Source of the DNA: Flavobacteriales bacterium
GTDB taxonomy: Bacteria; Bacteroidota; Bacteroidia; UBA10329
Reading direction: 5' to 3'
DNA length: 63,918 nt
Assembly (NCBI GenBank): GCA_020635535.1
Contig: JACJZP010000018.1
Location: 1 to 63,918, forward strand
Positions 33,780 through 42,480 of this stretch are shown here, one piece after another; the stretch's first letter is position 1; every line of letters begins with the position of its first letter. Under the pieces are notes generated by a model. That model had not been told where the DNA came from. It searched no databases and saw only the letters and a program-made list of their open reading frames with translations. The position numbers and the translations under genes are program-made.

Positions 33780-35690
33780 TTAAAGGATTTTGATCTCCAC
33801 CCTTCGGTTTTTCTGGTGCAGATCCTCATCGCAAAAAACTCCATCAGCACATTTATTGAGCAGACGGCTTTCACCATAACCTATCGGTACTATGCGTTTA
33901 ATGTCGATGCCAGCTTGGCGGAGATATTCAGAACATGCTTTTGCCCGCTTATCACTGAGGTCACGGTTGTAGGCATCGCCACCGCGGCAATCCGTGTGCG
34001 CGCTCAATTCAATCCGTGCTTCTGGATGTTCTTGCATCAGTTTTACCAGACGGTCGAGAATCGGTAAACTTTCTGGTAGCGGTTCTGCCTGTGCCAACCC
34101 GAAATAGATGTTGTCCAAGTTGATGACCACATCCTTTTTTACCTCAATACCCATTTCAATATTACCAAGCTTGGCAATGATGCTGTCTTTAGGTGTTCCT
34201 GCTGGAACATCAATAACTTGAGGTTCATAACCATCCTTAGAGAAGGTGATCTTGTAACTTGTTTTCGGATAGAGTTCAAAGCTCAGTTGGCCTTTCTCAT
34301 CGCTGAATTTTTCTGTCCATTGTTTTCCACTTGCGAATGTCACTTCCACCTTGGCACCTTCAATTGCTTTTGTGCTGACCTTATCAACCACCAATGCGTT
34401 TATAGTGAACGGATAATTGATCTCTAGGAAGTAGTAAATGCGGTCGTAGCCATTATCGCCATCTCTGTTTGAGGAAACATAGCCGCTCTCATCATTTCGG
34501 AACAACACGGCAAAATCATCTTTGGAAGAATTCAATCCAGGCCCAATGTTTTCCATTTTGCTGAAACCATCTTCTTCAAGCTTAGAAGTGTAGATGTCGA
34601 ATCCACCAAGACCTACGGCCCCGTTAGATGCAAAATAGAGGCTTCCGTTAAAGAAATGCGGAAACATCTCGTTGCCAGCGGTATTCACTTTTGGCCCAAG
34701 GTTCAGTGGCTTACTCCAAGTTCCAATGCCATTCTGTGTTATCCTGTAAATGTCGTAACCACCCTGGCCGCCTGGCATGTTAGATACGAAATACATGGTT
34801 TTTCCATCAGGGGAAATTGAAGGGTGTGTACAGCTATATTGAATGTTGTTTACCGGTAGTTCGGTAATGTTGCTCCATTCTCCATTGATCAATTGCGCTT
34901 GTATGATTTTGAGCACGTTCACGCCAGAGTCACTTATCTTGTTTTTGGCTTTCTTCTTTACGTTTACCTCATCTTTCTTTGAGGTATTACTGGTAAAGTA
35001 GAGCCATTTACCGTCTTCGGTAATCGATGGACTTCCCTCGTAATATTTGGTTCTGAGATCTTTCGATAGCTCTGTTGGTTCAGAGAAATTCAGTGTATCT
35101 GTCATGTTGGCAAATGCCAGATCGTAGTAAACGGTCTTTGTCTGCGAATCTTCCTCCTGAGGAACAGCATAGAATGCGCCTGTTTGTGTAAGTGCCATTC
35201 CAAGACTGCGGCCACCGGTTTCAATATTGGTCACGAAAACTTCATGCATGGGTTTGTCCTTTGAGTGTTCTGGAGCCCACTGGCAGGTCTGTTTCAAGAT
35301 GGAAACATCTTTTGCTTCTGGCATATCTGAATACCGTTCAAGTACCATCAGCGCTTGAGCATATTTTTTTTGGCTTATCAGAACCTCTGCGTAATGGAGA
35401 ACGCTCTCAGAAGAAACACTATCAACATCAATTATCTTGGAGAGTTCTGCTTCTGCATTGGTGTATTCGCGCAGATAATAATGACAGTTGGCAATATGCT
35501 GGTACTCATTCAGCCCCTTCTTTTCCAAGGCGGAGTACGCAGCAAGAGCCTCTCTATATTTGCCAACAGAATATAGTTCTTCAGCAACTTCCACCGCGGT
35601 TTTTTCTTGCGCCAAACAAATGGTGGATAGCATTGCCAATACAATTAGACTTGGGACGCTTTTTCGGAAAAACTTCATCAGATCCATCAT
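33780..35690 (-). CDS. TPR-PD40-OmpA family protein (PorE-like)
   Basis: This protein of 636 residues has a signal peptide (about 5-28, ending TICLAQ), N-terminal TPR helices (about 30-135), PD40/WD40-like beta-propeller repeats (about 165-435, with PSISPDGKTMYFVSN and GGYDIY), a carboxypeptidase-regulatory-like beta-sandwich (about 445-520) and a C-terminal OmpA peptidoglycan-binding domain (about 535-636, ELSAHTDCRGGDAYN and LSDKRAKACSEYL). This is the layout of T9SS component PorE and of OmpA proteins paired with PorP/SprF. The frame extends to 35717; ATG codons at 35690, 35687 and 35678 all keep the signal peptide and avoid overlap with PorP. It is the last gene of the 41.6-33.8 kb operon. 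Confidence 0.88.
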   Translation of the reverse strand: MMDLMKFFRKSVPSLIVLAMLSTICLAQEKTAVEVAEELYSVGKYREALAAYSALEKKGLNEYQHIANCHYYLREYTNAEAELSKIIDVDSVSSESVLHYAEVLISQKKYAQALMVLERYSDMPEAKDVSILKQTCQWAPEHSKDKPMHEVFVTNIETGGRSLGMALTQTGAFYAVPQEEDSQTKTVYYDLAFANMTDTLNFSEPTELSKDLRTKYYEGSPSITEDGKWLYFTSNTSKKDEVNVKKKAKNKISDSGVNVLKIIQAQLINGEWSNITELPVNNIQYSCTHPSISPDGKTMYFVSNMPGGQGGYDIYRITQNGIGTWSKPLNLGPKVNTAGNEMFPHFFNGSLYFASNGAVGLGGFDIYTSKLEEDGFSKMENIGPGLNSSKDDFAVLFRNDESGYVSSNRDGDNGYDRIYYFLEINYPFTINALVVDKVSTKAIEGAKVEVTFASGKQWTEKFSDEKGQLSFELYPKTSYKITFSKDGYEPQVIDVPAGTPKDSIIAKLGNIEMGIEVKKDVVINLDNIYFGLAQAEPLPESLPILDRLVKLMQEHPEARIELSAHTDCRGGDAYNRDLSDKRAKACSEYLRQAGIDIKRIVPIGYGESRLLNKCADGVFCDEDLHQKNRRVEIKIL

Positions 35691-35697
35691 CTTCAAA

Positions 35698-36660
35698 TTA
35701 GAAACGTGGTGCGTCAATAGTTACAGGCTGGGTTGTCTTAACCAAGTTGAAGACCAACATGATCTCATGACTACCGGTTGAAACCTGCCGCAGTTTGGTG
35801 AAATTGTAATCGTACGCATAGCCCAATCTGAGATACTTGGTGATGCGGACATTTGCCATGGCCACCATGATCTGCTGAGAACGATATGCAGCACCCAATG
35901 CGATCAGGTTATTGTATTCTGCCATGGCACTTACATCGAACTGAACCGGGGCGCCTACCACCATTTTTACCAGTGCAGCGGTTTGCAGGTCGAATTTGTC
36001 TGAAAGTCGGAACTTATAACCTGTATGCAGGTGGTAATGCAGCGTTTTATAGTCGAACCCAATATCGTTTGAATAACCTTGGTTGTAGGTAATCTGATTG
36101 TTCAGGAAACGAGGCAGAGCAAATCCGAAGTAGAAACGCTTCATGAAAAAGTTGATGCCGAATTTGAAATCGGGAGCGGCAAATGTTTTTGTGTCTGAAG
36201 TGAAAACAGGGTCGCCATCATCTGTTGTCTCAACTTGACTCAGGTTGCTTTTAAGAAGTGCTACCGTTGCCGAAAGACCGAAAGCCAGTGAGCTTTTCTG
36301 CCCAAGTGGAAGACGATGTGCGTAAGTGGCAGAGATATCGGTCCTGTTGTTAACTCCGATCTTGTCGTTGAACACGGTCACACCCAAGAAATTCCGTCTT
36401 TTCTTGAACGGAACATTGAAATTGACACCGGCCACTTTCGGAGCACCGTCAAATCCGGTCCATTGGTGACGATAAACCAATGCTCCGTTCATGTACTCGC
36501 TCATGGCTGTTGAGGCCGGGTTCAAAAACGGCTGATGCAATGTGTATTGCGACAGATGCAATTGCTGTTGGCCTTTTGCATAGAAGCCCAGCGTCAACAG
36601 GAGAAACAATAGGATTCCACCTTTATGGATCCCAAGCGAAATATGTGTTGAATTCTTCAT
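35698..36660 (-). CDS. PorP/SprF family type IX secretion membrane protein
   Basis: This 320-residue outer-membrane protein has a signal peptide (about 14-31, ending FYAKGQ) and the PorP/SprF signature in its N-terminus (LSQYTLHQPFLNPAST; YRHQWTGFDGAPKVAG). The remainder alternates polar and hydrophobic residues as expected for a beta-barrel. SprF is needed for surface delivery of SprB in Flavobacterium, and PorP-like proteins generally sit beside T9SS type B cargo. Here it lies 16 bp after the 1634-residue cargo gene and just before the OmpA gene, so a dedicated cargo-anchor pairing is likely. Confidence 0.93.
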   Translation of the reverse strand: MKNSTHISLGIHKGGILLFLLLTLGFYAKGQQQLHLSQYTLHQPFLNPASTAMSEYMNGALVYRHQWTGFDGAPKVAGVNFNVPFKKRRNFLGVTVFNDKIGVNNRTDISATYAHRLPLGQKSSLAFGLSATVALLKSNLSQVETTDDGDPVFTSDTKTFAAPDFKFGINFFMKRFYFGFALPRFLNNQITYNQGYSNDIGFDYKTLHYHLHTGYKFRLSDKFDLQTAALVKMVVGAPVQFDVSAMAEYNNLIALGAAYRSQQIMVAMANVRITKYLRLGYAYDYNFTKLRQVSTGSHEIMLVFNLVKTTQPVTIDAPRF

Positions 36661-36676
36661 CTTCTTGGTCCCTTTA

Positions 36677-39600
36677 TCAGTTTCTTCTCAGTTCAATTGT
36701 TCCCCGCCTTATGTCCTTCTCATTTCCATACGGATAGAATACATAGAAATAAGTGCCGTCAACCACTTCGTCTCCAGTAAATCGGAGCTTGGCGTTCGGG
36801 GTTTGTCCATGCCAATCGTTGAGGTAAGGAGCTGATTCATACACCACATCTCCCCATCGATTAAGAATAACCAACTGATGGTTGGGGAATTTGTGTAGTC
36901 CAAGTATCTCGAACATATCATTGATATCGTCTCCGTTAGGCGAGAAGCCACTTGGGATGAAAAGCGGAATCTCATCGATCACTTTAATGACGATCCAAGC
37001 CGTATCGCACACATTCTGGCAGAAATCATCGCAGATGGTGTACTGCAAACTGTCCATTCCCACGTATCCGGCCGTAGGCTCATAAATTACATCCTGACCA
37101 TCAACTGAAGCCGTGCCCGAAACAGGTTCGGTTACAATGGAAACCACCACCGAGTTTGCCGTGTCATTATTCAGAACGAAAATGGTCAGGGGGTCTACAT
37201 TTTCGGTTGTACCCGTATCCAAAACCGCAATTGGTTGTATCGGGATATTCACCTCTACAAATACGCTGTCTGACGCAGAGCAATCATTCTCGTCTGTTAC
37301 AAGAACAGTATACCAACCATCAGTTTGAGGGCTTACAGTGATTGTGCTGCTCGTTTCTGAAGTGCTCCATAAATATTCCGTACCGCCAGATGCTGTCAGC
37401 TCAACAGGTTCGTTCAGACATACAACCAGATCGTCTCCTGCATCAGCAATTGGCAATTCGTTGACGGTTACGGTTATCGGTTGCCGCCCCGAAAGATTCG
37501 TACAGCCGTTCTGGTTCTCAGCAATGATATAGTAAGTCTGTGTGCTTGAAGGCGAAACGGTAACTGGCGTTTGACCAACAAGACTGCCACCCGTAGCGGC
37601 ATCGTAAACTTCGTATGTTACATTATTCCCTGAACCAGAGGCGGTCAGTTCGGTTTCATCTCCAAAGCAGATTATCTGGTCAGACGCGGAGACGTTAGGT
37701 TCAAGTGGAGAGGCATTCACGTAAATATCTCGACTTACTTCATCTAAACATGGTGCAGAGCCGACCGAGTAGGTAAGGGTAACGGAGCCTGAAATTCCAA
37801 CGGGGTTGAATTGGGAACCAGTAACCCCGGTTCCAGACCAAGTTCCGCCTGCATCACCCGTTACCAGACCGGATAAGGCAAGTATTCCATCGCTTTCGCA
37901 GATGGTATCAGGCCCAGCCCAAGCTGCAGAGACATTCTCAATTTGAATGGACTGGGTGTTGATTTCCTCACACTGATTTTGCCCTACGGTATACGTTATT
38001 GAAACTGTCTGACCGTTAAGACCAGTAGGGTCGAATGTTCCTGCGCCCGCACTTACACCTGTTCCGCTCCAAGCACCATTCGGAGTTCCTGTTACAAGTA
38101 AGTTAAGGTCAATGATGCCCTCAACCTCGCAGATAACCGCTGGTGCTGTCCAAGCGGCATCCACAGCTGGTAGAACGCTGATGTCGTAGGTCTGACTATC
38201 GTTACATGGGGATGTTCCAACCGCGTAGGTTACGGAATAGCTACCATCAAGACCTGTCGGGTCAAACGTGCTACCACTTACTCCTGTGCCCGTCCAGGTT
38301 CCTCCTGAAGTTCCTGTAACAAGTGAATTCAAGTTGATGGTTCCGCCTCCTTCGCAAACAACTCCTGGACTTGTCCAGTCTGCTGAAACTTGTGGTGTAA
38401 CCGTGATATTTTGCGTGCTTATCTCTGTACAAGGTGAATTTCCAATGGAGTAGGTGATGGCCACTGCTCCGGAAAGGCCTGCTGGGTTGAATAAGTTGCC
38501 AGACACACCACTTCCCGACCAAGTGCCACCTGCATCTCCCGTTAGGAGAGAATTAAGGTCAATCACACCATCGGCTTCACAGATGCTTCCTGGTGAGGTC
38601 CAGCTCGGATCTACATCCAGTTCCACTTGAATATTCTGAGTGGAAGTAGCTTCACAAGGTTGATTTCCTACAGTGTAAGTAATTGCATGCGTTCCATTTC
38701 CAGCAGCGGTAGGGTCAAACGAACTGCCGCTCACCCCAATTCCGCTCCACGTACCGCCTGTAGTTCCTGTTATCAGCGAATTGAGGTCGATTACTCCAGC
38801 CGCTTCACAGACAATTGAAGGAGCATTCCAACTTGCGTCAGATACTGGCTCCACCACAATATCCTGCGTAAGGGTTTCCTCGCAAGGAGAGGTTCCAACC
38901 GTATACGTGATTGAATGTGTGCCAGCACCTACTGATCCTGGACTGAAACTATTACCCGAAATTCCAGGGCCGCTCCAAGTTCCACCTGATGTTCCAGTTA
39001 TCAACGTGGTAAGGTCGATCAATGGCACATCGGCACAAGAAGTTGTGGTGGTCCAAGAAGGGTCAACATCTCCGATAACCGTGATGTCATGACTTTCAGT
39101 CTCCTGACATGGATTTACACCAACCGTGTAGGTAATTGTGTGTGTGCCAACACCTGCGGTAGTAGGGTTGAAGCTGTTTCCGGAAACTCCAGTTCCAGTG
39201 AATGTTCCTCCACTGTTGCCCGTTATCAGCAACGAAAGGTCTATTGATCCTGCAGCCACACATGCAGTTGCAGGGGCGCTCCAAGCCGGGTTCGCTTGGT
39301 CTACCACGTTTATGGTCTGCTGCTGCGATTCCTGACAAGGATTGGTTCCAACAGTGTATGTTATCGTATGAGAACCACCTCCTGCGGTGGCAGGGTTGAA
39401 GTTGGTTCCAGAAACACCTGGGCCGCTCCAAGTCCCTCCAGCAGTTCCTGTAACCAATGTGGTCAGGTCAAGGACGGAACCGCTTTCGCAGACCGTTGTT
39501 CCAGCCCAAGATGGATCAACATCTGCAATTACTGTAATGGTCTGGTTCTGGCTTTCCTGACATGGATTCGTTCCCACTGTATAGGTAACCGTGTGTGATC

Positions 39601-41581
39601 CTGGGCCAGCAGCAACTGGGTCGAAGCTGTTTCCTGAGACTCCAGTTCCGCTCCAAGTTCCGCCAGCATCTCCAGTAACATAGGTGCTCAAGTTGATTGA
39701 ACCAGCAGCTTCGCATATCGATCCAGGGTTCGTCCATGCTGGATTCGGTTCACCAATAACTGTAATGGACTGCTGTTGAGTCTGAGTACATGGAGATGCT
39801 CCAACAGAATAGGTGATCGTGTGAGAGCCAGCTCCGGCTGTTGCCGGGTTAAATACGTTACCCGAAACCCCTGTACCTGAGAATGTTCCTCCGGTTGTGC
39901 CAGTGATGTATGTGTTCAGGTTAATTGTTCCACCAGCTTCACATACGCTACCTGGTGATGTCCATGCCGGGTTGTCAATTGGAATTACTGTAACCGTTAT
40001 GGGTGTTCTTGCACTGGCGCAAAGCAGTTCGTCTATCGCCTCTACGTAGTATGTGGTTGTTACTGATGGTGATTGTGATAGCGGTGCTTCGCCAAGTAAC
40101 GTTCCTCCCGTGGAGGCAGTGTAAACATTATAAGTAATGTTAGATCCGGATCCGCTTCCAGAAATGGTGCTGGATTGTCCTTGGCAAATGCTGGTTGGCG
40201 ATGCTGAAGCTGTAGGGGCCGTAGGAGGCGTACATGGAACATCAATACAATCAACCAATAGGGTTGGAGAGAGATTGCTAACACTAACGCTATAATTCGA
40301 AGTACTTCCTCCGCTGTAATATCCTGGAGATGGTGTTGCAGCCGCAGGGCTAAATGTTCTCAGAATTGCTCCGTAGCTTGACTCATTGCAACCACTCAAT
40401 GCGGTTCCATCGGTTTTGATAAGATGCCAATCCCAAGAAGTGTTCCCGGTCATACCGGCTATAACAAAACCGCCATCGCTTGTTTCCTGACCCTCGCCAA
40501 GAATGTTGCCAATACCCACAGTGAAACGTTCGGCAAACATTACTGCGCCCGTTGATACATTGGTTTTCAGAACGTAGGCTGAAATAGAGAGTGGAAAGAC
40601 GTTCTGAATGGTCCAACCGATGGAAACCAGATTTCCGTCAGACATCAGATAACCGTTGTTGCTTATGTCTTGAAACCCAAGGTCGTATGCACGGCTCCAG
40701 ACAATGTTTCCTGAGAGATCGGTCTTCATCATGAAGGCATCTCCAGCATCAAGTCCTGAGGCCGAAGCATCGGTAGTTCCGCTTATCAACAATTCGTTTG
40801 TAGGAAGCAGTTCAATGGAGTATCCTTCCTCGTAATCTCCAATTGCGCCATAGCTTTTGATCCATTGAACAACTCCTGATGTATTCAACTTGAAGAGAAG
40901 AATGTCAGAGGTCGTGTCAGATCCGTTGATCTCGCTTATCCTTCCTGTGCAGTAGTATCCGTCTCCAGGATTTTCTACAATATCATTGGCAGAGTGATTC
41001 AGGTCATGGGTGGTGTTAAGTACAATGGCCCTGTCCCAGGTCATGGTTCCTGAAGAATTCGTCTTCAATACATAGACGTTGGTACTGTCTTTACCTCCAA
41101 AACTATGAGTGGTTCCGCAGGCAATATATCCGCCATCGCTTGTCTGTCTGGCCACATTGAAACTTTCAGAATCACTACCACCATATCCTTTGGCCCAGGT
41201 CACTGTTCCTGTTGAGGTGGTTTTAGTCAGCATTCCCTGATCACCGCTGTTTGGCCCAGACCCAGCTGCAATAAAACCTCCGTCAGAGGTTCTTCGAGCA
41301 TCATTGAAGAGCGATGCGGTAAAAAAGCCATAGGAATATGACTTGGCCCAAACCACAGAACCTGCATCATCAACTTCCATGAGGGATGCACTTGGAAAGA
41401 GCCCTGAAACGGTAGTTCCACTTACAATGTAGTTGTCACTTGGAAGCTGTTTAACACTTCCCATCAGGTCAAGCAGACCCACATCATAACTGATCTGAAA
41501 TGTATTGGGCTGTGCAAATGCCTGAATGGAGCAGAAGAGTAGAGCCAAGAGGCCTACTAAGGGGCGGTAGGTCGTCCTCAT
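36677..41581 (-). CDS. Large T9SS type B surface protein with beta-propeller and ten 75-residue repeats
   Basis: This 1634-residue protein has a signal peptide (about 1-23, ending SIQAFAQ) and an N-terminal beta-propeller-like region (about 30-430, repeating QTSDGGYIACG-type motifs). An Ig-like domain follows (about 445-530), then ten tandem repeats of about 75 residues (about 536-1293; core TGGTWSGTGVSGNSFDP...TYTVGTxPC). Two further Ig-like domains (about 1293-1450), a cadherin-like or long-loop Ig domain (about 1450-1533, VLNNDTANS) and a CHU_C type B sorting domain (about 1538-1634, SGFSPNGDDINDMFEI, NRWGDVVYES) complete it. It is first in an operon with PorP/SprF and the OmpA gene. A tRNA terminator lies just upstream, so its promoter should be in the short gap 41582-41621. 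It is likely an adhesin; ligand unknown. Confidence 0.92.
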   Translation of the reverse strand: MRTTYRPLVGLLALLFCSIQAFAQPNTFQISYDVGLLDLMGSVKQLPSDNYIVSGTTVSGLFPSASLMEVDDAGSVVWAKSYSYGFFTASLFNDARRTSDGGFIAAGSGPNSGDQGMLTKTTSTGTVTWAKGYGGSDSESFNVARQTSDGGYIACGTTHSFGGKDSTNVYVLKTNSSGTMTWDRAIVLNTTHDLNHSANDIVENPGDGYYCTGRISEINGSDTTSDILLFKLNTSGVVQWIKSYGAIGDYEEGYSIELLPTNELLISGTTDASASGLDAGDAFMMKTDLSGNIVWSRAYDLGFQDISNNGYLMSDGNLVSIGWTIQNVFPLSISAYVLKTNVSTGAVMFAERFTVGIGNILGEGQETSDGGFVIAGMTGNTSWDWHLIKTDGTALSGCNESSYGAILRTFSPAAATPSPGYYSGGSTSNYSVSVSNLSPTLLVDCIDVPCTPPTAPTASASPTSICQGQSSTISGSGSGSNITYNVYTASTGGTLLGEAPLSQSPSVTTTYYVEAIDELLCASARTPITVTVIPIDNPAWTSPGSVCEAGGTINLNTYITGTTGGTFSGTGVSGNVFNPATAGAGSHTITYSVGASPCTQTQQQSITVIGEPNPAWTNPGSICEAAGSINLSTYVTGDAGGTWSGTGVSGNSFDPVAAGPGSHTVTYTVGTNPCQESQNQTITVIADVDPSWAGTTVCESGSVLDLTTLVTGTAGGTWSGPGVSGTNFNPATAGGGSHTITYTVGTNPCQESQQQTINVVDQANPAWSAPATACVAAGSIDLSLLITGNSGGTFTGTGVSGNSFNPTTAGVGTHTITYTVGVNPCQETESHDITVIGDVDPSWTTTTSCADVPLIDLTTLITGTSGGTWSGPGISGNSFSPGSVGAGTHSITYTVGTSPCEETLTQDIVVEPVSDASWNAPSIVCEAAGVIDLNSLITGTTGGTWSGIGVSGSSFDPTAAGNGTHAITYTVGNQPCEATSTQNIQVELDVDPSWTSPGSICEADGVIDLNSLLTGDAGGTWSGSGVSGNLFNPAGLSGAVAITYSIGNSPCTEISTQNITVTPQVSADWTSPGVVCEGGGTINLNSLVTGTSGGTWTGTGVSGSTFDPTGLDGSYSVTYAVGTSPCNDSQTYDISVLPAVDAAWTAPAVICEVEGIIDLNLLVTGTPNGAWSGTGVSAGAGTFDPTGLNGQTVSITYTVGQNQCEEINTQSIQIENVSAAWAGPDTICESDGILALSGLVTGDAGGTWSGTGVTGSQFNPVGISGSVTLTYSVGSAPCLDEVSRDIYVNASPLEPNVSASDQIICFGDETELTASGSGNNVTYEVYDAATGGSLVGQTPVTVSPSSTQTYYIIAENQNGCTNLSGRQPITVTVNELPIADAGDDLVVCLNEPVELTASGGTEYLWSTSETSSTITVSPQTDGWYTVLVTDENDCSASDSVFVEVNIPIQPIAVLDTGTTENVDPLTIFVLNNDTANSVVVSIVTEPVSGTASVDGQDVIYEPTAGYVGMDSLQYTICDDFCQNVCDTAWIVIKVIDEIPLFIPSGFSPNGDDINDMFEILGLHKFPNHQLVILNRWGDVVYESAPYLNDWHGQTPNAKLRFTGDEVVDGTYFYVFYPYGNEKDIRRGTIELRRN
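37705..39973 (-). repeat. Ten tandem repeats of about 225 bp in the 1634-residue protein
   Basis: Units start with NPAW/DPSW and contain VCEAxGxIDLNxLVTG, GGTWSGTGVSG and HTITYTVGxxPC. Each has two conserved Cys. DNA identity between units is modest, unlike the homogenised 240-bp repeats of the larger adhesin, so this array is older or under less exchange. Confidence 0.85.
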
Positions 41582-41621
41582 ATTAACATGGGGTTAACTT
41601 TTGGGGAACCAAAGAAATGAA

Positions 41622-41650
41622 AAAAAAGGCTTCCGATCTGGAAGCCTTTT
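41622..41650 (-). terminator. Terminator after tRNA-Glu
   Basis: AAAAGGCTTCC and GGAAGCCTTTT (ending 41650) form a perfect stem around GATCT. On the minus strand it is followed by U residues (complement of the A-run from about 41627 downward). It lies just 3' of the tRNA. Confidence 0.85.
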
Positions 41651-41656
41651 GTTGTG

Positions 41657-41728
41657 TAGCCCGTAGGGGATTCGAACCCCTGCTACCAGGATGAAAACCT
41701 GGCGTCCTAACCCCTAGACGAACGGGCC
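41657..41728 (-). tRNA. tRNA-Glu (anticodon TTC)
   Basis: The minus strand folds as a complete cloverleaf. The acceptor GGCCCGT pairs with ACGGGCT, with a G-U wobble at position 1-72. The D-loop is GTCTAGGGGTTAGGAC, the anticodon stem-loop CCAGG TTTTCAT CCTGG reads TTC, and the T arm AGGGG TTCGAAT CCCCT follows. CCA is not encoded (the 3' sequence is A then CACA). The wobble at the first acceptor pair is a mild oddity. A -7 promoter box lies 18 bp upstream and a terminator just downstream. Confidence 0.95.
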
Positions 41729-41745
41729 GTTTTGGAAACGGAGTG

Positions 41746-41753
41746 CAAATGTA
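41746..41753 (-). promoter_or_regulatory. -7 box TACATTTG of tRNA-Glu
   Basis: TACATTTG on the minus strand matches TAnnTTTG exactly and is placed for a transcript starting about 13 nt before the mature tRNA. At the -33 position there is a T-run (TTTTT) rather than a clean TTG. Confidence 0.55.
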
Positions 41754-41790
41754 AAATTTTCTCAAAAGCGAAAAACCTTCTTCTGAAAAA

Positions 41791-42480
41791 TTATTCGGGA
41801 GCTTCAGAATCCCAACTGAATTGAAAGCCCAAACGCTTACCGGTTTTGACATTCATCTTATTGGTAATGTCAATCATCCGTCCAACCTGAACCTCACTCA
41901 TGCTACTGAACGGAGGTGTGAGAAGGTCGAATTCTTGGCAATAAAGCATGGCAGACATAATAATGGATCGCATGGCTTTTTCATCCATGACCGCTTGACC
42001 AAAGTCATTATACAGGAATCCCATCTGACGTTTCCCTTCAACGAAATAATGCGATTCCCGATTTATGAAAATCCGACTGATCAGATAACCAATGTCTTCA
42101 CTTCTGTCCATATCGAATGAGGTTCTTAGGAAGTTGAAAACACTGATCATACCACAGAATGCGCGATTCTTATCCTCATCCACATACGAGCGTTTCCAAA
42201 CAGCGTGGCTGTTCTCGAAGTCAAATACATCATTGTGTAAGAAGAAGATCAGCACGTCTTCTGCAAATCGAATTTCAAATTGAAACTCACCTTTGGAAAC
42301 ATAGCTCACATCCACGCCATCTACGCAATTCATCTCAGCACAAAGTTCTTCGGCCAATTTCTGGGCCACTTCCTTCATGACTGAGAATTGCTTCTTTGCT
42401 TCCTGAAGCACCGCAAGTTTGTAGGTGCTTTTCTCCTTCAGCGAAGAAACAATTTGGCTGTATTGTTCTTTTGGATCCAT
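41791..42480 (-). CDS. Conserved protein of unknown function, linked to proS
   Basis: This 229-residue soluble protein has no signal peptide or membrane segment. The N-terminal 50 residues are helical and charged (LKEKSTYKLAVLQEAKKQF), followed by a mixed region with FQFEIRFAEDVLIFFLHNDVF and a C-terminal helical part (SSMSEVQVGRMIDITNKM). I recognise no catalytic motif. Its ATG overlaps the proS stop by one base (TAATG), so it is translationally coupled to prolyl-tRNA synthetase, which suggests a conserved pairing but gives no function. Confidence 0.75.
   Translation of the reverse strand: MDPKEQYSQIVSSLKEKSTYKLAVLQEAKKQFSVMKEVAQKLAEELCAEMNCVDGVDVSYVSKGEFQFEIRFAEDVLIFFLHNDVFDFENSHAVWKRSYVDEDKNRAFCGMISVFNFLRTSFDMDRSEDIGYLISRIFINRESHYFVEGKRQMGFLYNDFGQAVMDEKAMRSIIMSAMLYCQEFDLLTPPFSSMSEVQVGRMIDITNKMNVKTGKRLGFQFSWDSEAPE

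Noticed and set aside
33720..34067. 115-codon plus-strand frame after the second barrel/EF-hand gene
   Set aside because: It overlaps the conserved OmpA domain of the gene on the other strand and begins in a terminator hairpin.
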